Positions 1 through 7,853 of a stretch of 64,000 nt of DNA are shown one piece after another. The stretch comes from Cryptosporangium minutisporangium (lineage in GTDB: Bacteria; Actinomycetota; Actinomycetes; Mycobacteriales; Cryptosporangiaceae), in NCBI RefSeq assembly GCF_039536245.1, contig NZ_BAAAYN010000043.1, positions 1-64,000 on the forward strand. Reading direction: 5' to 3'. Position numbers and translations under genes: made by a program. Within the stretch, counting starts at the first letter, position 1. The number at the start of each line of letters is the position of its first letter. The notes beneath the pieces were generated by a model. The model saw only the letters and a program-made list of their open reading frames with translations. It did not search any database and was not told the origin of the DNA.

Positions 1-696
1 CAGCGCGGCGTTGCCCAGCGTGCAGCGGGCCAGCAGGCTGCGGAGCGTTCGGCGGAACAACAGGCCGCAGCGGCCGCGGTGCAGCGTCGGATCGCCCAAC
101 AGCGTGCGGCGGCGGCTGAGCGTGCCGCCGCGCAGGCCGCCGTTCCCGGGGCTCAGCGACCCGACGCGCGAGCGCAGGCCCCCGGCGCGGCGCCACGTCC
201 CAACCGACCGCCGGCCGCACCACCGCGAGCGGCCGCACCACCGCGGGGCTACCCCGCGGTGCCGGAGCGACCCGCCCGGCCCGAGATCGCCCCGCCGGAC
301 GGACGCCCCGCCGACCGGACCCGCCCGGACGGTGGCACTCCCCGGGGCGCGAACGCCGAAACGGCGCGCCCCACGACGTCCGCCCCGGCAACGAGCACCC
401 CGGATCGGCGGACAGCCGGGCAACCGGAGTACCCGGGCGTACCGCCGGGTGAGCTGTACCCACCCCTCGCCGAAGGGCCGCCGGCGCCGGTTGCCCAGCC
501 GGAGTCGCTGACCCCGGCGGGGGCCGACCACCGCCTACCGGTCGGCCTGCAGATCGGGGTGGCGCTGCTCTTCCTGTACCTGGTGCTGGTCTACTTCGAC
601 CGCCGGTTCCTGATGCTCCACCGGCGCAGCACCAAGCCCCCGAAGGAGCCGGACGCCGGCATCGACCTGGTCCGCGACCACGCCAAGAAGGGCTAG
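1..696 (+). CDS. Pro/Ala/Gln-rich protein with C-terminal membrane anchor (5' partial)
   Basis: The frame is open from base 1, so the true start lies upstream of the window; 231 residues are visible. The first ~60 residues are Ala/Gln/Arg-rich and could form a coiled coil. A long Pro/Ala/Arg/Thr-rich linker of low complexity follows. One hydrophobic segment (about bases 540-597, LQIGVALLFLYLVLVYF) near the C-terminus is followed by a basic cytoplasmic-looking tail ending in KKG. This suggests a membrane-tethered, mostly disordered protein. No family is recognised. Its TAG stop (694-696) overlaps the TAG stop of the convergent gene at 693-695, so the two transcripts meet head-on with no spacer. 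Confidence 0.6.
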   Translation, partial: QRGVAQRAAGQQAAERSAEQQAAAAAVQRRIAQQRAAAAERAAAQAAVPGAQRPDARAQAPGAAPRPNRPPAAPPRAAAPPRGYPAVPERPARPEIAPPDGRPADRTRPDGGTPRGANAETARPTTSAPATSTPDRRTAGQPEYPGVPPGELYPPLAEGPPAPVAQPESLTPAGADHRLPVGLQIGVALLFLYLVLVYFDRRFLMLHRRSTKPPKEPDAGIDLVRDHAKKG

Positions 697-1121
697 GCCG
701 CCAGCACCCGGCGCCGGTGGCAGGCCCGAAGGTGGCTCCCGACGAGCGCGGGAAGGCCGGAGCGGACACACGCGTCCGCTCCGGCCTCCAGCACCTCCAC
801 CACCTGTTCGGCGGGCGCGCAGCTGTCCAAGACGCCGACCACTGGCGTGCCGGGGTGCTGGCGGACCGCGGCGCGGATGCGGCCGCCGGTCGCTCGGGAG
901 ATCACCAGCAGATCGGTGTCACCCACCTCGGCCAGTGTCGTGCTCTCCAGGCGCCAGTGCACCGGGAGTTCCTCGGCGAGCGCGGCGAGGCTGTCGGGTG
1001 CCCCGACGACGGTGACTCGGACCGGAGGGCCGGGAAGTTCGTCGGGGAGCGCGCCCCAACCGGGTTCGATGACGGCGCCTGCCCCGCGGGGCGGGAGATA
1101 GCTGCTGGTCGTGATCGTCAT
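693..1121 (-). CDS. Receiver-like hypothetical protein
   Basis: 142 residues. I chose the ATG at 1121 because AAAGGA sits five bases upstream; an upstream in-frame ATG at 1142 has no such site. After a Pro/Gly-rich N-terminus, residues ~30-140 look like a Rossmann or response-regulator receiver fold: alternating hydrophobic strands (VRVTVVG, TDLLVIS, TPVVGVLD) with helices, and a late segment with GADACVRSG that resembles the end of receiver domains. The usual phosphoacceptor aspartate region reads DLLVISRATGG, with no Asp at the expected place. If it is a receiver it is therefore probably degenerate. Its function is unknown. It is convergent with and overlaps the stop of the preceding gene. 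Confidence 0.6.
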   Translation of the reverse strand: MTITTSSYLPPRGAGAVIEPGWGALPDELPGPPVRVTVVGAPDSLAALAEELPVHWRLESTTLAEVGDTDLLVISRATGGRIRAAVRQHPGTPVVGVLDSCAPAEQVVEVLEAGADACVRSGLPALVGSHLRACHRRRVLAA

Positions 1122-1205
1122 GGTTCCTTTGTCCGCCCGCATGCTGGGGATGCGCTGTTCGTCAGATGTGTCGATTCTGTGAGAGGCGATCGTTACGGTG
1201 GCCCC

Positions 1206-2804
1206 GTGATTCGGGACGCGCTGATCGACCGGGTGCTGGGGCTACCGGGCAGGGCCGGGCCCTACCGGGTGGAGCGCGGGCTACGGGTGCCGATGCCGGA
1301 CGGGGTGACGCTGCTGGCCGACCGGTACGCGCCGCCGGGCGACCACCCCGGTCCGGTGGTACTGGTCCGCACGCCGTACGGCCGCGACCGACAGCTCGCG
1401 CTGCTCTACGGAGCGCCGTTCGCCCGGCGCGGCCTGCAGGTCGTCATTCAGAGCGTCCGCGGGACCTTCGGCTCCGGTGGCCGCTTCGCGGCGTTCCATC
1501 ACGAGAAGGAGGACGGGCTGACCACCGTGGCCTGGCTCCGGGAACAGCCCTGGTGCGACGGGCGCGTCGCGACGATGGGGTCGAGCTACCTCGGTTACAC
1601 GCAGTGGGCGGTCGCGCCGTACGTCGACCCGCCGCTCGCCGCGATGTGTCCGGCGATCACCGGCTCGGAGTTCAACAGCGCCACGTACCTCGGCGGCGGC
1701 GTCGGGCTGCGGGGCGCCTTCGAGTGGGGCGTGATGGTCGAGCGGCAGGAGAACGGCCGCGGTCGTTTCCTCCGGGGTCTGCTCGGGCTGGACGTCCGGC
1801 GTAACCGTCGCGCGATGGCCGGCCTTCCACTGGCCGACGCCGACCGGCGAGCGATCGGTGCGCGCAGTGCGTACTGGCAGGAAGTGGTGGCGCACGCCGA
1901 CCCGGACGACGACTTCTGGGCGCTCACCGACCACTCCGCGGGAACGGCGTCGGTCGCCAGCCCGATCTCGATGTACACCGTCTGGTGGGACATCTTCCTG
2001 GTCAACCAGTTGCGCGACGTCGTGGCGCTGCAGAAGGCAGGTAACCCGCCTCGGCTGACGGTCGGGCCCGGCGCGCACGTGGACGTCGCCGGTGCGCTGG
2101 CCGCGAGCCGGGACGCGTTCGATCACCTCTCGGCGGTGTTACTCGATGCGCCGGTGGCGGAGCGCGCGCCCGTCCGGCTTTGGCTGCAGCACGGTGGGCG
2201 CTGGCTGTCGGCGGACCAGTGGCCACCGCCCAGCACCCCCACGACGTGGCACTTCGGCCCGGGCGGTGGGCTCGGGCCGTCGCCGGTGCCGTCGGGTGAC
2301 CCGGACGTGACGTTCTACGACCCGGCCGACCCGACGCCGACCGTCGGCGGGCCGGTGATCGGGCGGGACGCCGGGCCGGCCGACAACCGGGCGATCGAGG
2401 CCCGGCCGGACGTCCTCGGTTACACCAGCGACCCGGTGCCGTCCGACCTGGATCTGGTCGGAGAGGTGAGTGCGGTGGTACGGGTGCGGAGCGATCCGGG
2501 CCACGGGGACGTCTTCGTCCGGCTCTGCGACGTGGAGCCGTCGGGTCGCTCGATGACGATCACCGACGGGTTCGTGCGGCTGCGTCCGGGCGCGCCGTTC
2601 GACGTCCCGGTGGAGCTGCGGCCGACCGCGTACCGGGTGCGCGCCGGCCACCGGCTCCGCCTGCAGGTGTCCGGCGGCGCGTACCCCCGATTCGCTCGAA
2701 ATCTCGGCACCGGCGAACCGGTGGCGACGGCCACCCGCATGGTGAAGGCACGCCGGGAGACGTTTGGCGGCTCGCTAACGCTGCCGGTCCATGACGCGGG
2801 ATGA
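1206..2804 (+). CDS. CocE/NonD-family hydrolase (X-Pro dipeptidyl-peptidase S15 type)
   Basis: 532 residues from GTG 1206. The frame is open further upstream, but the family-like N-terminus (RVPMPDGVTLLADRYAP) begins just after this GTG. The alpha/beta-hydrolase nucleophile motif GSSYLG places the likely catalytic Ser at residue 127, in the position of the cocaine esterase GxSYxG elbow. PGAHVD holds a candidate catalytic His (about 291). The C-terminal jelly-roll part carries the family's YDPADPTPTVGG signature (residues ~370-385) and SDLDLVGEVSAVVRV. Length fits the 530-600 residue family. Such enzymes cleave esters, amides or beta-lactam-like acyl groups; the substrate cannot be read from sequence. 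The gene is monocistronic. Confidence 0.88.
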   Translation: MIRDALIDRVLGLPGRAGPYRVERGLRVPMPDGVTLLADRYAPPGDHPGPVVLVRTPYGRDRQLALLYGAPFARRGLQVVIQSVRGTFGSGGRFAAFHHEKEDGLTTVAWLREQPWCDGRVATMGSSYLGYTQWAVAPYVDPPLAAMCPAITGSEFNSATYLGGGVGLRGAFEWGVMVERQENGRGRFLRGLLGLDVRRNRRAMAGLPLADADRRAIGARSAYWQEVVAHADPDDDFWALTDHSAGTASVASPISMYTVWWDIFLVNQLRDVVALQKAGNPPRLTVGPGAHVDVAGALAASRDAFDHLSAVLLDAPVAERAPVRLWLQHGGRWLSADQWPPPSTPTTWHFGPGGGLGPSPVPSGDPDVTFYDPADPTPTVGGPVIGRDAGPADNRAIEARPDVLGYTSDPVPSDLDLVGEVSAVVRVRSDPGHGDVFVRLCDVEPSGRSMTITDGFVRLRPGAPFDVPVELRPTAYRVRAGHRLRLQVSGGAYPRFARNLGTGEPVATATRMVKARRETFGGSLTLPVHDAG

Positions 2805-2868
2805 CGCCCTGTCGTCCTCGGCTGGCGCCGCTGATGATTGGCACGCTTTCCGTGTGACGCGTCGGGTG

Positions 2869-3006
2869 GTTGTCGCCCTTCCCGGGCGGAGCGCGGATGG
2901 TTGTCGTGCTTCAGGGGTGACGCACACAGTGGTTGTCGCGGAATCCGTGCCATGACACGGAATGCGCGACAACGATCTCGGCGGGCACCCGGAAGCGGCG
3001 ACAACC
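2869..3006. repeat. Cluster of GGTTGTCG octamers with an embedded hairpin
   Basis: Between the CocE gene and the deaminase, the octamer GGTTGTCG occurs on the + strand at 2869, 2899 and 2931 (spacing 30 and 32). The inverse CGACAAC(C) occurs at about 2967 and 2999. The third direct copy and the first inverse copy form the arms of a near-perfect inverted repeat (2933-2950 and 2956-2973, 16 of 18 positions pairing, about 5-6 base loop). The stretch does not look like coding sequence. It may be a bidirectional terminator between the convergent flanking genes, a binding-site cluster or a small mobile palindromic repeat. Confidence 0.6.
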
Positions 3007-3059
3007 AGCCCGGATCCCTGGAGGACAACGTAGCGCCAACGCGCGGGCCGGGACCGCGG

Positions 3060-3539
3060 TCAGTTCCAGAAGCCGACGTGGGCGGCGCGCGCCTCGGGCA
3101 GGTCGACCGGGCCGTCGACGACGATCTCCCGCTGGCCCCGCGCGAACACCTCGCGGCACGGCAGCGCGAGCGTGGGGTTCTCCGGGTTCGCCTCGGTCAT
3201 GCTGCGCAGCTCGGCTTCGCTCATCGCGAATACCACCCGGCCGATCCCGGACCAGTAGATCGCGCCCGAGCACATCGCGCACGGCTCGGTGCTGGTGTAG
3301 AGCGTGCACTCGGCCAGCTCCTCCGGGGCGAACCGGACGCTGGCCTGCCGCACCAGGTTGGTCTCCGCGTGCCCGGTGGCGTCCCGCCCGGTGACGACGC
3401 TGTTCTCCGCCGCCAGGACCTCGGCGCCGGTAGCGTCGGCGAGAACCGCTCCGAACGGGTGGTTGCCGTTGATCCGGGCGTGGCGCGCTACCCCGACCGC
3501 ACTACGGAGGTGGTCGGTGTCGATCTCGTTGAGCGCCAT
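3060..3539 (-). CDS. Nucleoside/nucleobase deaminase (zinc CDA-fold)
   Basis: 159 residues from ATG 3539, which has AGGAGGAGG eight bases upstream. The zinc site of the cytidine/guanine deaminase superfamily is complete: HAE at residues 57-59 and PCAMC at 86-90 (ligands His57, Cys87, Cys90; proton shuttle Glu59). The length and the sequences HPFGAVLAD and YTSTEPCAMC match free-base/nucleoside deaminases such as guanine or isocytosine deaminase, rather than tRNA adenosine deaminase TadA. It probably deaminates a purine or pyrimidine base in salvage or detoxification; the substrate is not decidable. It is divergent from the DUF3224 gene, and a perfect 7+7 palindrome sits just above its ribosome site. 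Confidence 0.88.
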   Translation of the reverse strand: MALNEIDTDHLRSAVGVARHARINGNHPFGAVLADATGAEVLAAENSVVTGRDATGHAETNLVRQASVRFAPEELAECTLYTSTEPCAMCSGAIYWSGIGRVVFAMSEAELRSMTEANPENPTLALPCREVFARGQREIVVDGPVDLPEARAAHVGFWN

Positions 3540-3553
3540 GTGGTCATCCTCCT

Positions 3554-3572
3554 CCTGACAGAAGGTGTCAGG
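3554..3572. promoter_or_regulatory. Palindrome CCTGACA-N5-TGTCAGG, candidate operator
   Basis: A perfect interrupted palindrome (7-base arms, 5-base spacer) lies 15 bases upstream of the deaminase start. It also lies about 50 bases upstream of the divergent DUF3224 start. Size and symmetry fit a dimeric TetR/GntR-type repressor site. No regulator gene is adjacent. Confidence 0.4.
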
Positions 3573-3622
3573 CATTCGCCCCAGGATTGACCTCGACAGC
3601 CCTTCGATTCCAGGAGTCACTC

Positions 3623-4018
3623 GTGTCCCGTCGCGCCACCGCTTCGTTCGTCATCGAATCTTTCGACGCCGTCGGTCAGCCGGACGGTGCGGAGGGGGAG
3701 ACCGTCATCGCGTCCGCCCTGCTCAGCAAGGTGTTCTCCGGTGACGTCGAGGGAACAAGCCTGCTGCGGATGGTGTCCGCGCAGACGCCGGTGGAAGGCT
3801 CGGCGGCCTACGTGGCCGTGGAGCGGATCACCGCCAGCGTCCACGGACGCAAGGGCAGCTTCGTCCTGCTGCACACGGCGACGTACACCGAGACGCGGTG
3901 GCAGGTGGTCGCCGACTCGGGCACCGGCGAGCTCACCGGCATCACCGGGACCGCGGTGCTCGAGCGGCACGACGACGGCTCGCACACGTTCACGCTCGAC
4001 TACGACCTGCCGAGCTGA
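3623..4018 (+). CDS. DUF3224 domain protein
   Basis: 131 residues. GTG 3623 is preferred to the TTG at 3587, because AGGAG lies seven bases upstream and the protein then begins directly at the domain. The whole chain matches the DUF3224 pattern, a small beta-barrel related to the allene-oxide-cyclase/avidin-like folds: an ATASFVIESFDAV start, a KVFSGDVEGTS strand pair, a GRKGSFVLLHTATY central motif, the GTGELTGITGT turn and a TFTLDYDL end. These proteins are common in Actinobacteria and have no assigned biochemical role. It is divergent from the deaminase. Confidence 0.85.
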   Translation: MSRRATASFVIESFDAVGQPDGAEGETVIASALLSKVFSGDVEGTSLLRMVSAQTPVEGSAAYVAVERITASVHGRKGSFVLLHTATYTETRWQVVADSGTGELTGITGTAVLERHDDGSHTFTLDYDLPS

Positions 4019-4152
4019 CCGGCGCCAGGACGCCCCGGAGGCCGGGGACTCTCGCCGGGATGATCGGCGAAATCGCCGGTTTCGGTCGATCACCGGTGGT
4101 GGACGGGTGAGCGGTTCTACGGTGGGATCGTCGCCGTCGAAAGAGGTCAACG

Positions 4153-5742
4153 ATGACCGACGTCCACGCCGCCCCCGTCACGGCTCCCACCGGCAGTACG
4201 CTCTCGCAACTTGCCGAGCGCTCCTGGGAACGCATCGGCCGGGAGAGCATCCAGATCTTCGAGGACCAACGCTGGACCCACGCCGAGCTCGGCGCCCGGT
4301 CCCGCCGGTTCGCGACCGGCCTGCGGGAAGCGGGCCTGCGCCCCGGTGACCGAGTGGTGCTGTGCATGGCCAACTGCCCCGAGGTGGGCGTCGCCTACCA
4401 CGGGATCTGGTGGGCCGGTGGCGCGACCACACCGCTGCTGTTCCTGCTCAGCGAGGCCGAGATCGCGCACGTGCTGCGCGACAGCGAGGCGGCGTTCGTC
4501 ATCACGACGCCGGAGTTCCTGCCCAAGGTGCAGGCTGCCGCGCACGGCATCGCCACCCTGCGCGGCATCATCGTCGCCGGTGCGGCGCCCGGCTCCGCCA
4601 CGACCCAGGCACCCGAGGGCGCGGCGCCCGGCCTGCCGGCGGTGCTGGACTTCGCCCAGCTGGAGAGCGGCCCCGAGGCGGCCCAGGTGCCGCGGCGCCC
4701 GGACGACCTGGCTGGGCTGCTCTACACCGGCGGCACCACCGGACGCTCGAAGGGCGTCACGCTCACCCACGACGCGATGTCCGCGGCTGCCTGGGCGATG
4801 GTGCACGCGTCCGAACAGGACGACGAGCTGCAGGTCGCCCTCCTTCCGCTGCCGCTCTCGCACGTCTACGGGCTGACCGTCAGCGTCATGGCGGTGCACG
4901 CCGCGACGCCGCGCACTGCGGTGCTGATGCGGTGGTTCGACCCGGTCGGCTGGTTGCGGCTCGCCGAGGAGCATCGCGCTCAGGTCGGCGCGGTCGTGCC
5001 GTCGATGCTCCAGCTGATCATGGCTCAGCCGGTGGAGGACTACGACCTCTCCGCGCTGCGCCGGATCGCCAGCGGTGGCGCACCGCTTCCGGCCCAGGTC
5101 GCGGCGGACTTCAAGCGTCGAGTGCCCGGCGTCGAGGTGTACGAGGGGTACGGCTGCTCGGAGCTCGCCGGCGGCATCTCGGCGGCGAAGCCGGGCGTCG
5201 TTCGTCCGGGCAGCGTCGGAGTTCCGATGCCGAACGTCGAGGTCCGGATCGAGCGTGCGGACGGGTCGCTGGCCGACCCGGGTGAGGACGGCGAGATCTG
5301 CGCGCGAGGGCCGATGCTGATGACCGGCTACTGGAACTCGCCCGAGGAGACCGCGCACGCGATCCGGGACGGCTGGTTCCACACCGGCGACATCGGGCAC
5401 CAGGACGCTGACGGCCACCTGTACGTCGTCGACCGGATCAAGGACCTGATCATCCGGGACGGCTTCAACGTGTACCCGCGGGACGTCGAGGAAGCGATGC
5501 TCACCCACCCGGACGTGGCGCTCTGCGCGGTCGTCGGACGACCCGACCCGCGCCGCGGCGAAGAGGTGGTCGCGTTCGTGCAGCTCCGACCGGGGGCGAC
5601 CGTCGGCGCCGAGGACCTGATCGCGTACGGGCGGTCGCGGCTCGCCGCCGTGAAGTACCCGCGCGACGTCCGGATCGTCGACTCGATCCCGCTGACGTCG
5701 GTCGGCAAACTCGACCGCAAGGCGCTACGCCACACGGTCTGA
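4153..5742 (+). CDS. AMP-forming acyl-CoA synthetase (fatty-acid/aryl-CoA ligase)
   Basis: 529 residues, with AAAGAGG upstream of the ATG. It is a complete ANL-superfamily enzyme. The phosphate-binding loop is LLYTGGTTGRSKG (~residues 188-200). The adenine region is VYEGYGCSE, the ribose-binding part is WFHTGDIG, and the hinge is DLIIRDGFNVYPRDVEE. The C-terminal catalytic lysine is in SVGKLDRKALR. It would activate a carboxylic acid to the acyl-adenylate and then the CoA thioester. The family range covers long-chain, medium-chain and aromatic acids, so the substrate is open. It stands alone, convergent with the next gene across a long hairpin. Confidence 0.9.
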   Translation: MTDVHAAPVTAPTGSTLSQLAERSWERIGRESIQIFEDQRWTHAELGARSRRFATGLREAGLRPGDRVVLCMANCPEVGVAYHGIWWAGGATTPLLFLLSEAEIAHVLRDSEAAFVITTPEFLPKVQAAAHGIATLRGIIVAGAAPGSATTQAPEGAAPGLPAVLDFAQLESGPEAAQVPRRPDDLAGLLYTGGTTGRSKGVTLTHDAMSAAAWAMVHASEQDDELQVALLPLPLSHVYGLTVSVMAVHAATPRTAVLMRWFDPVGWLRLAEEHRAQVGAVVPSMLQLIMAQPVEDYDLSALRRIASGGAPLPAQVAADFKRRVPGVEVYEGYGCSELAGGISAAKPGVVRPGSVGVPMPNVEVRIERADGSLADPGEDGEICARGPMLMTGYWNSPEETAHAIRDGWFHTGDIGHQDADGHLYVVDRIKDLIIRDGFNVYPRDVEEAMLTHPDVALCAVVGRPDPRRGEEVVAFVQLRPGATVGAEDLIAYGRSRLAAVKYPRDVRIVDSIPLTSVGKLDRKALRHTV

Positions 5743-5757
5743 GGAGTGGCCGGAGCG

Positions 5758-5797
5758 GTGTGCACTTGGGCGACCTGTAGCCGGCCGAAGTGCACAC
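5758..5797. terminator. Bidirectional hairpin between convergent genes
   Basis: Perfect 10-base arms (GTGTGCACTT at 5758-5767 and AAGTGCACAC at 5788-5797) enclose a 20-base loop, midway between the stops of the CoA ligase and the alpha/beta hydrolase. There is no U-tract on either side. Confidence 0.65.
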
Positions 5798-5816
5798 TGC
5801 CCACAAAGGACAAATC

Positions 5817-6740
5817 TCACGACCCGCTGGAGACCTCGAACGGGCCCGGACGGCCCTCCCGCAACAACGTCCGCCAGCGCTTCGCGTCGTACTCCGGCGG
5901 GTCGGTGCCCTTGACGAACTCCTCGACCACGCGCAGGAACCGGTCCGGGTCGGTACGGTGCGGAAAGTGGCCGGCGCCTTCGAAGATCTCCAGTCGGCTG
6001 CCCGGCATCGCCTCGTGGGCGAGCTCCGCGTGCTGCACCGGGATGACGCCGTCCTCGGCGCCCCAGATCAGCAACGTCGGCAGGCCCTCGGTGAGGTAAC
6101 ACCGGTCGAGCATCGTGATCACTTGGCCGCGGGGGTCGACGGCCGCGCGGAGCGTCCGCAGGAATGCTTCCCGCGCCGTACCGTCGTCCAACGCCGGGTA
6201 CGTGTCGGCGATGTAGTCCACGTCGCGGCCGGCGGCCAGTCGTCCCAACCGCCGCAGAACCGGCGCGGAGATCCGCGAAATCGCCCGGACCGGTGGCGTC
6301 CCGACGAGCCGCAGTACGTGTTCGGCGCCGGGCGCGGTGGCCAGCCGGAGCAGCGGGTGCACCTCCGGGCCGATACCGCCGCTGCCGACCAGCACGAGCC
6401 GCTCGCACCGATCCGGGAACTGGTACGCGAACTGCATCGCGACGCCGCCGCCCAGCGAGTGCCCGATCACCGTGACCCGCTCGACGTCCAGAACGCTGAG
6501 CAGGTCCCGCATGCCGCAGGCGTACGCGGCGACCGCGTAGTCGGCGCGAGGTTTGTCGGAACCGCCGTGCCCGAGCAGGTCCGGCGCGATCACGTCGTAG
6601 TGCTCGGCGAGCTGCGGTAGCACGTGCGACCAGGTGGCCGAGCTGTCGCCCACACCGTGGATGAGCAGGATCGTCGGGCCGCTCCCACTACGACGGAACG
6701 CCCGTCGGTAACCGTGTACGTCGCGGTACTGCAGTTCCAT
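5817..6740 (-). CDS. Alpha/beta-fold hydrolase
   Basis: 307 residues from ATG 6740 (GGGAGT upstream). The oxyanion region is LLIHGVGDSS (residues 25-34), the nucleophile elbow is VIGHSLGGG with Ser95, the acid lies in LIWGAEDGVIP, and the histidine is in EGAGHFPHR. This is the classic serine triad of esterase, C-C hydrolase or epoxide-hydrolase-like proteins. The frame stays open upstream through a 15-bp tandem repeat and would add a Lys/Ala/Pro-rich tail if a GTG at 6857 were used. I judge that extension untranslated. It lies in the same direction as another hydrolase of the same fold (6938-7741), with a repeat-containing gap between. Confidence 0.87.
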   Translation of the reverse strand: MELQYRDVHGYRRAFRRSGSGPTILLIHGVGDSSATWSHVLPQLAEHYDVIAPDLLGHGGSDKPRADYAVAAYACGMRDLLSVLDVERVTVIGHSLGGGVAMQFAYQFPDRCERLVLVGSGGIGPEVHPLLRLATAPGAEHVLRLVGTPPVRAISRISAPVLRRLGRLAAGRDVDYIADTYPALDDGTAREAFLRTLRAAVDPRGQVITMLDRCYLTEGLPTLLIWGAEDGVIPVQHAELAHEAMPGSRLEIFEGAGHFPHRTDPDRFLRVVEEFVKGTDPPEYDAKRWRTLLREGRPGPFEVSSGS

Positions 6741-6780
6741 ACCCACTCCCGGATCGCCAGCCGCTCGGAGTCGGCCCGGC

Positions 6781-6870
6781 GCTTTCAGGCCCGGTGCTTT
6801 CAGGGCCGTCGCTTTCAGGGCCGGCGCTTTCAGGGCCGGCACCTTCAGGGCCGGCACCTTCAGGGCCGGT
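6781..6870. repeat. Six tandem copies of a 15-bp unit
   Basis: Six uninterrupted 15-bp units with the consensus GCTTTCAGGGCCGGC fill 6781-6870; units 3 and 4 are identical and the others differ at one to three positions. The array lies 41 bases upstream of the hydrolase start at 6740. Because the period is a multiple of three, it also reads as a repeated Leu-Lys-Ala-Pro-Ala peptide on the minus strand. Confidence 0.9.
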
Positions 6871-6937
6871 ACGGCGAGCGTGCGTCGAAGAAGTTTCCGA
6901 GGCGTCTACGAGACGGAAGCAGTCCGTTACGGCCCGC

Positions 6938-7741
6938 TCAGGCGGTGGCCTGACCCCGCGCAGACGCCGCCGTGGTGGCCAAGATGATCGACGCGACCAA
7001 GTCGGGTGCGTCGCTCATCGGCACGTGCCCGCAGCGGGGGAGCGTGACGTGCCGGGCCTCGGGCATCCGCCGGGCAGCCCGCTCGGCCTGGCGGGGCAGC
7101 AGGATCCGGTCGCGGGTTCCCCAGGCGATCGTCACCGGCACACCGGGGTGCCCGCGGAACTCGTACCGCGCGGCTCCGTGCGCCAGGCTGCCGAACGACG
7201 ACGCGTCGCGCAGCGCGAGCGTGTCGCCGAGCGCCTGCTCCGCCGACAACCGGGACGGGTGGGCGACCAGCAGCCCGAACGAGAGCGCGCGTAACCACCG
7301 GACGTCGGAGGCGACCTTCAACACCGGCTCCGGTAAGTGGGACGCCGCCCGCAGCGAGCGCAGGATCGACAGTGCCCAGCGGATCTCCCAGCCCCGGAAG
7401 AAGCCGGCGGGCGAGAGTGCGGTGACGGTCGAGACCATGCCCGCCTTCGCCAGCTCCAGCGCGACCGCACCGCCGAGGCTGTTGCCCGCCACGTGCGGAC
7501 GCTCGATGCCCATGTCGTCCAGCAGCCACCGGCTGACCTCGGCGACCAGAGCGTCGAGGGTGTCCGGTGGGCCGTCAGCGGGCAGCGGTGAGCGCCCGAA
7601 GCCCGGCAGGTCCACCGCGATCACGTCGTGGTGTTCGGCGAGGAGGTCGAAGACGGGCTCCCAAGCCTGCCAGCGGTGCCCGATCCCGTGGAACAGGATC
7701 AGCGGGGAGCCGGTTCCACGGCGTTCGTAGGCCAGCGTCAT
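6938..7741 (-). CDS. Alpha/beta-fold hydrolase
   Basis: 267 residues from ATG 7741, preceded by AGGTGA. The motifs are LILFHGIGHRW (oxyanion hole), HVAGNSLGGA with Ser88 as nucleophile (GNSLGG rather than GHSMGG), WGTRDRILLP (acid) and LPRCGHVPM (catalytic His). The closest general type is the 2-hydroxymuconate-semialdehyde hydrolase/haloalkane-dehalogenase-like group; the substrate is unknown. The downstream hydrolase at 5817-6740 shares the fold but little obvious sequence, so recent duplication is not evident. Confidence 0.87.
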   Translation of the reverse strand: MTLAYERRGTGSPLILFHGIGHRWQAWEPVFDLLAEHHDVIAVDLPGFGRSPLPADGPPDTLDALVAEVSRWLLDDMGIERPHVAGNSLGGAVALELAKAGMVSTVTALSPAGFFRGWEIRWALSILRSLRAASHLPEPVLKVASDVRWLRALSFGLLVAHPSRLSAEQALGDTLALRDASSFGSLAHGAARYEFRGHPGVPVTIAWGTRDRILLPRQAERAARRMPEARHVTLPRCGHVPMSDAPDLVASIILATTAASARGQATA

Positions 7742-7853
7742 CGCTCATCACCTGTCTCCGGGGGCGTATGGAGACATCGTGACCGACAACCTTACTCGCG
7801 GGTAGGTTCTTTCCTGATCTCCCGCTCTTCAGAATCGATAAAGTAGCGCGGTG

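Noticed and set aside
717-1205. Start of the CocE gene at 717
   Set aside because: The frame is open, but residues before GTG 1206 are antisense to the receiver-like gene and unlike any hydrolase N-terminus.
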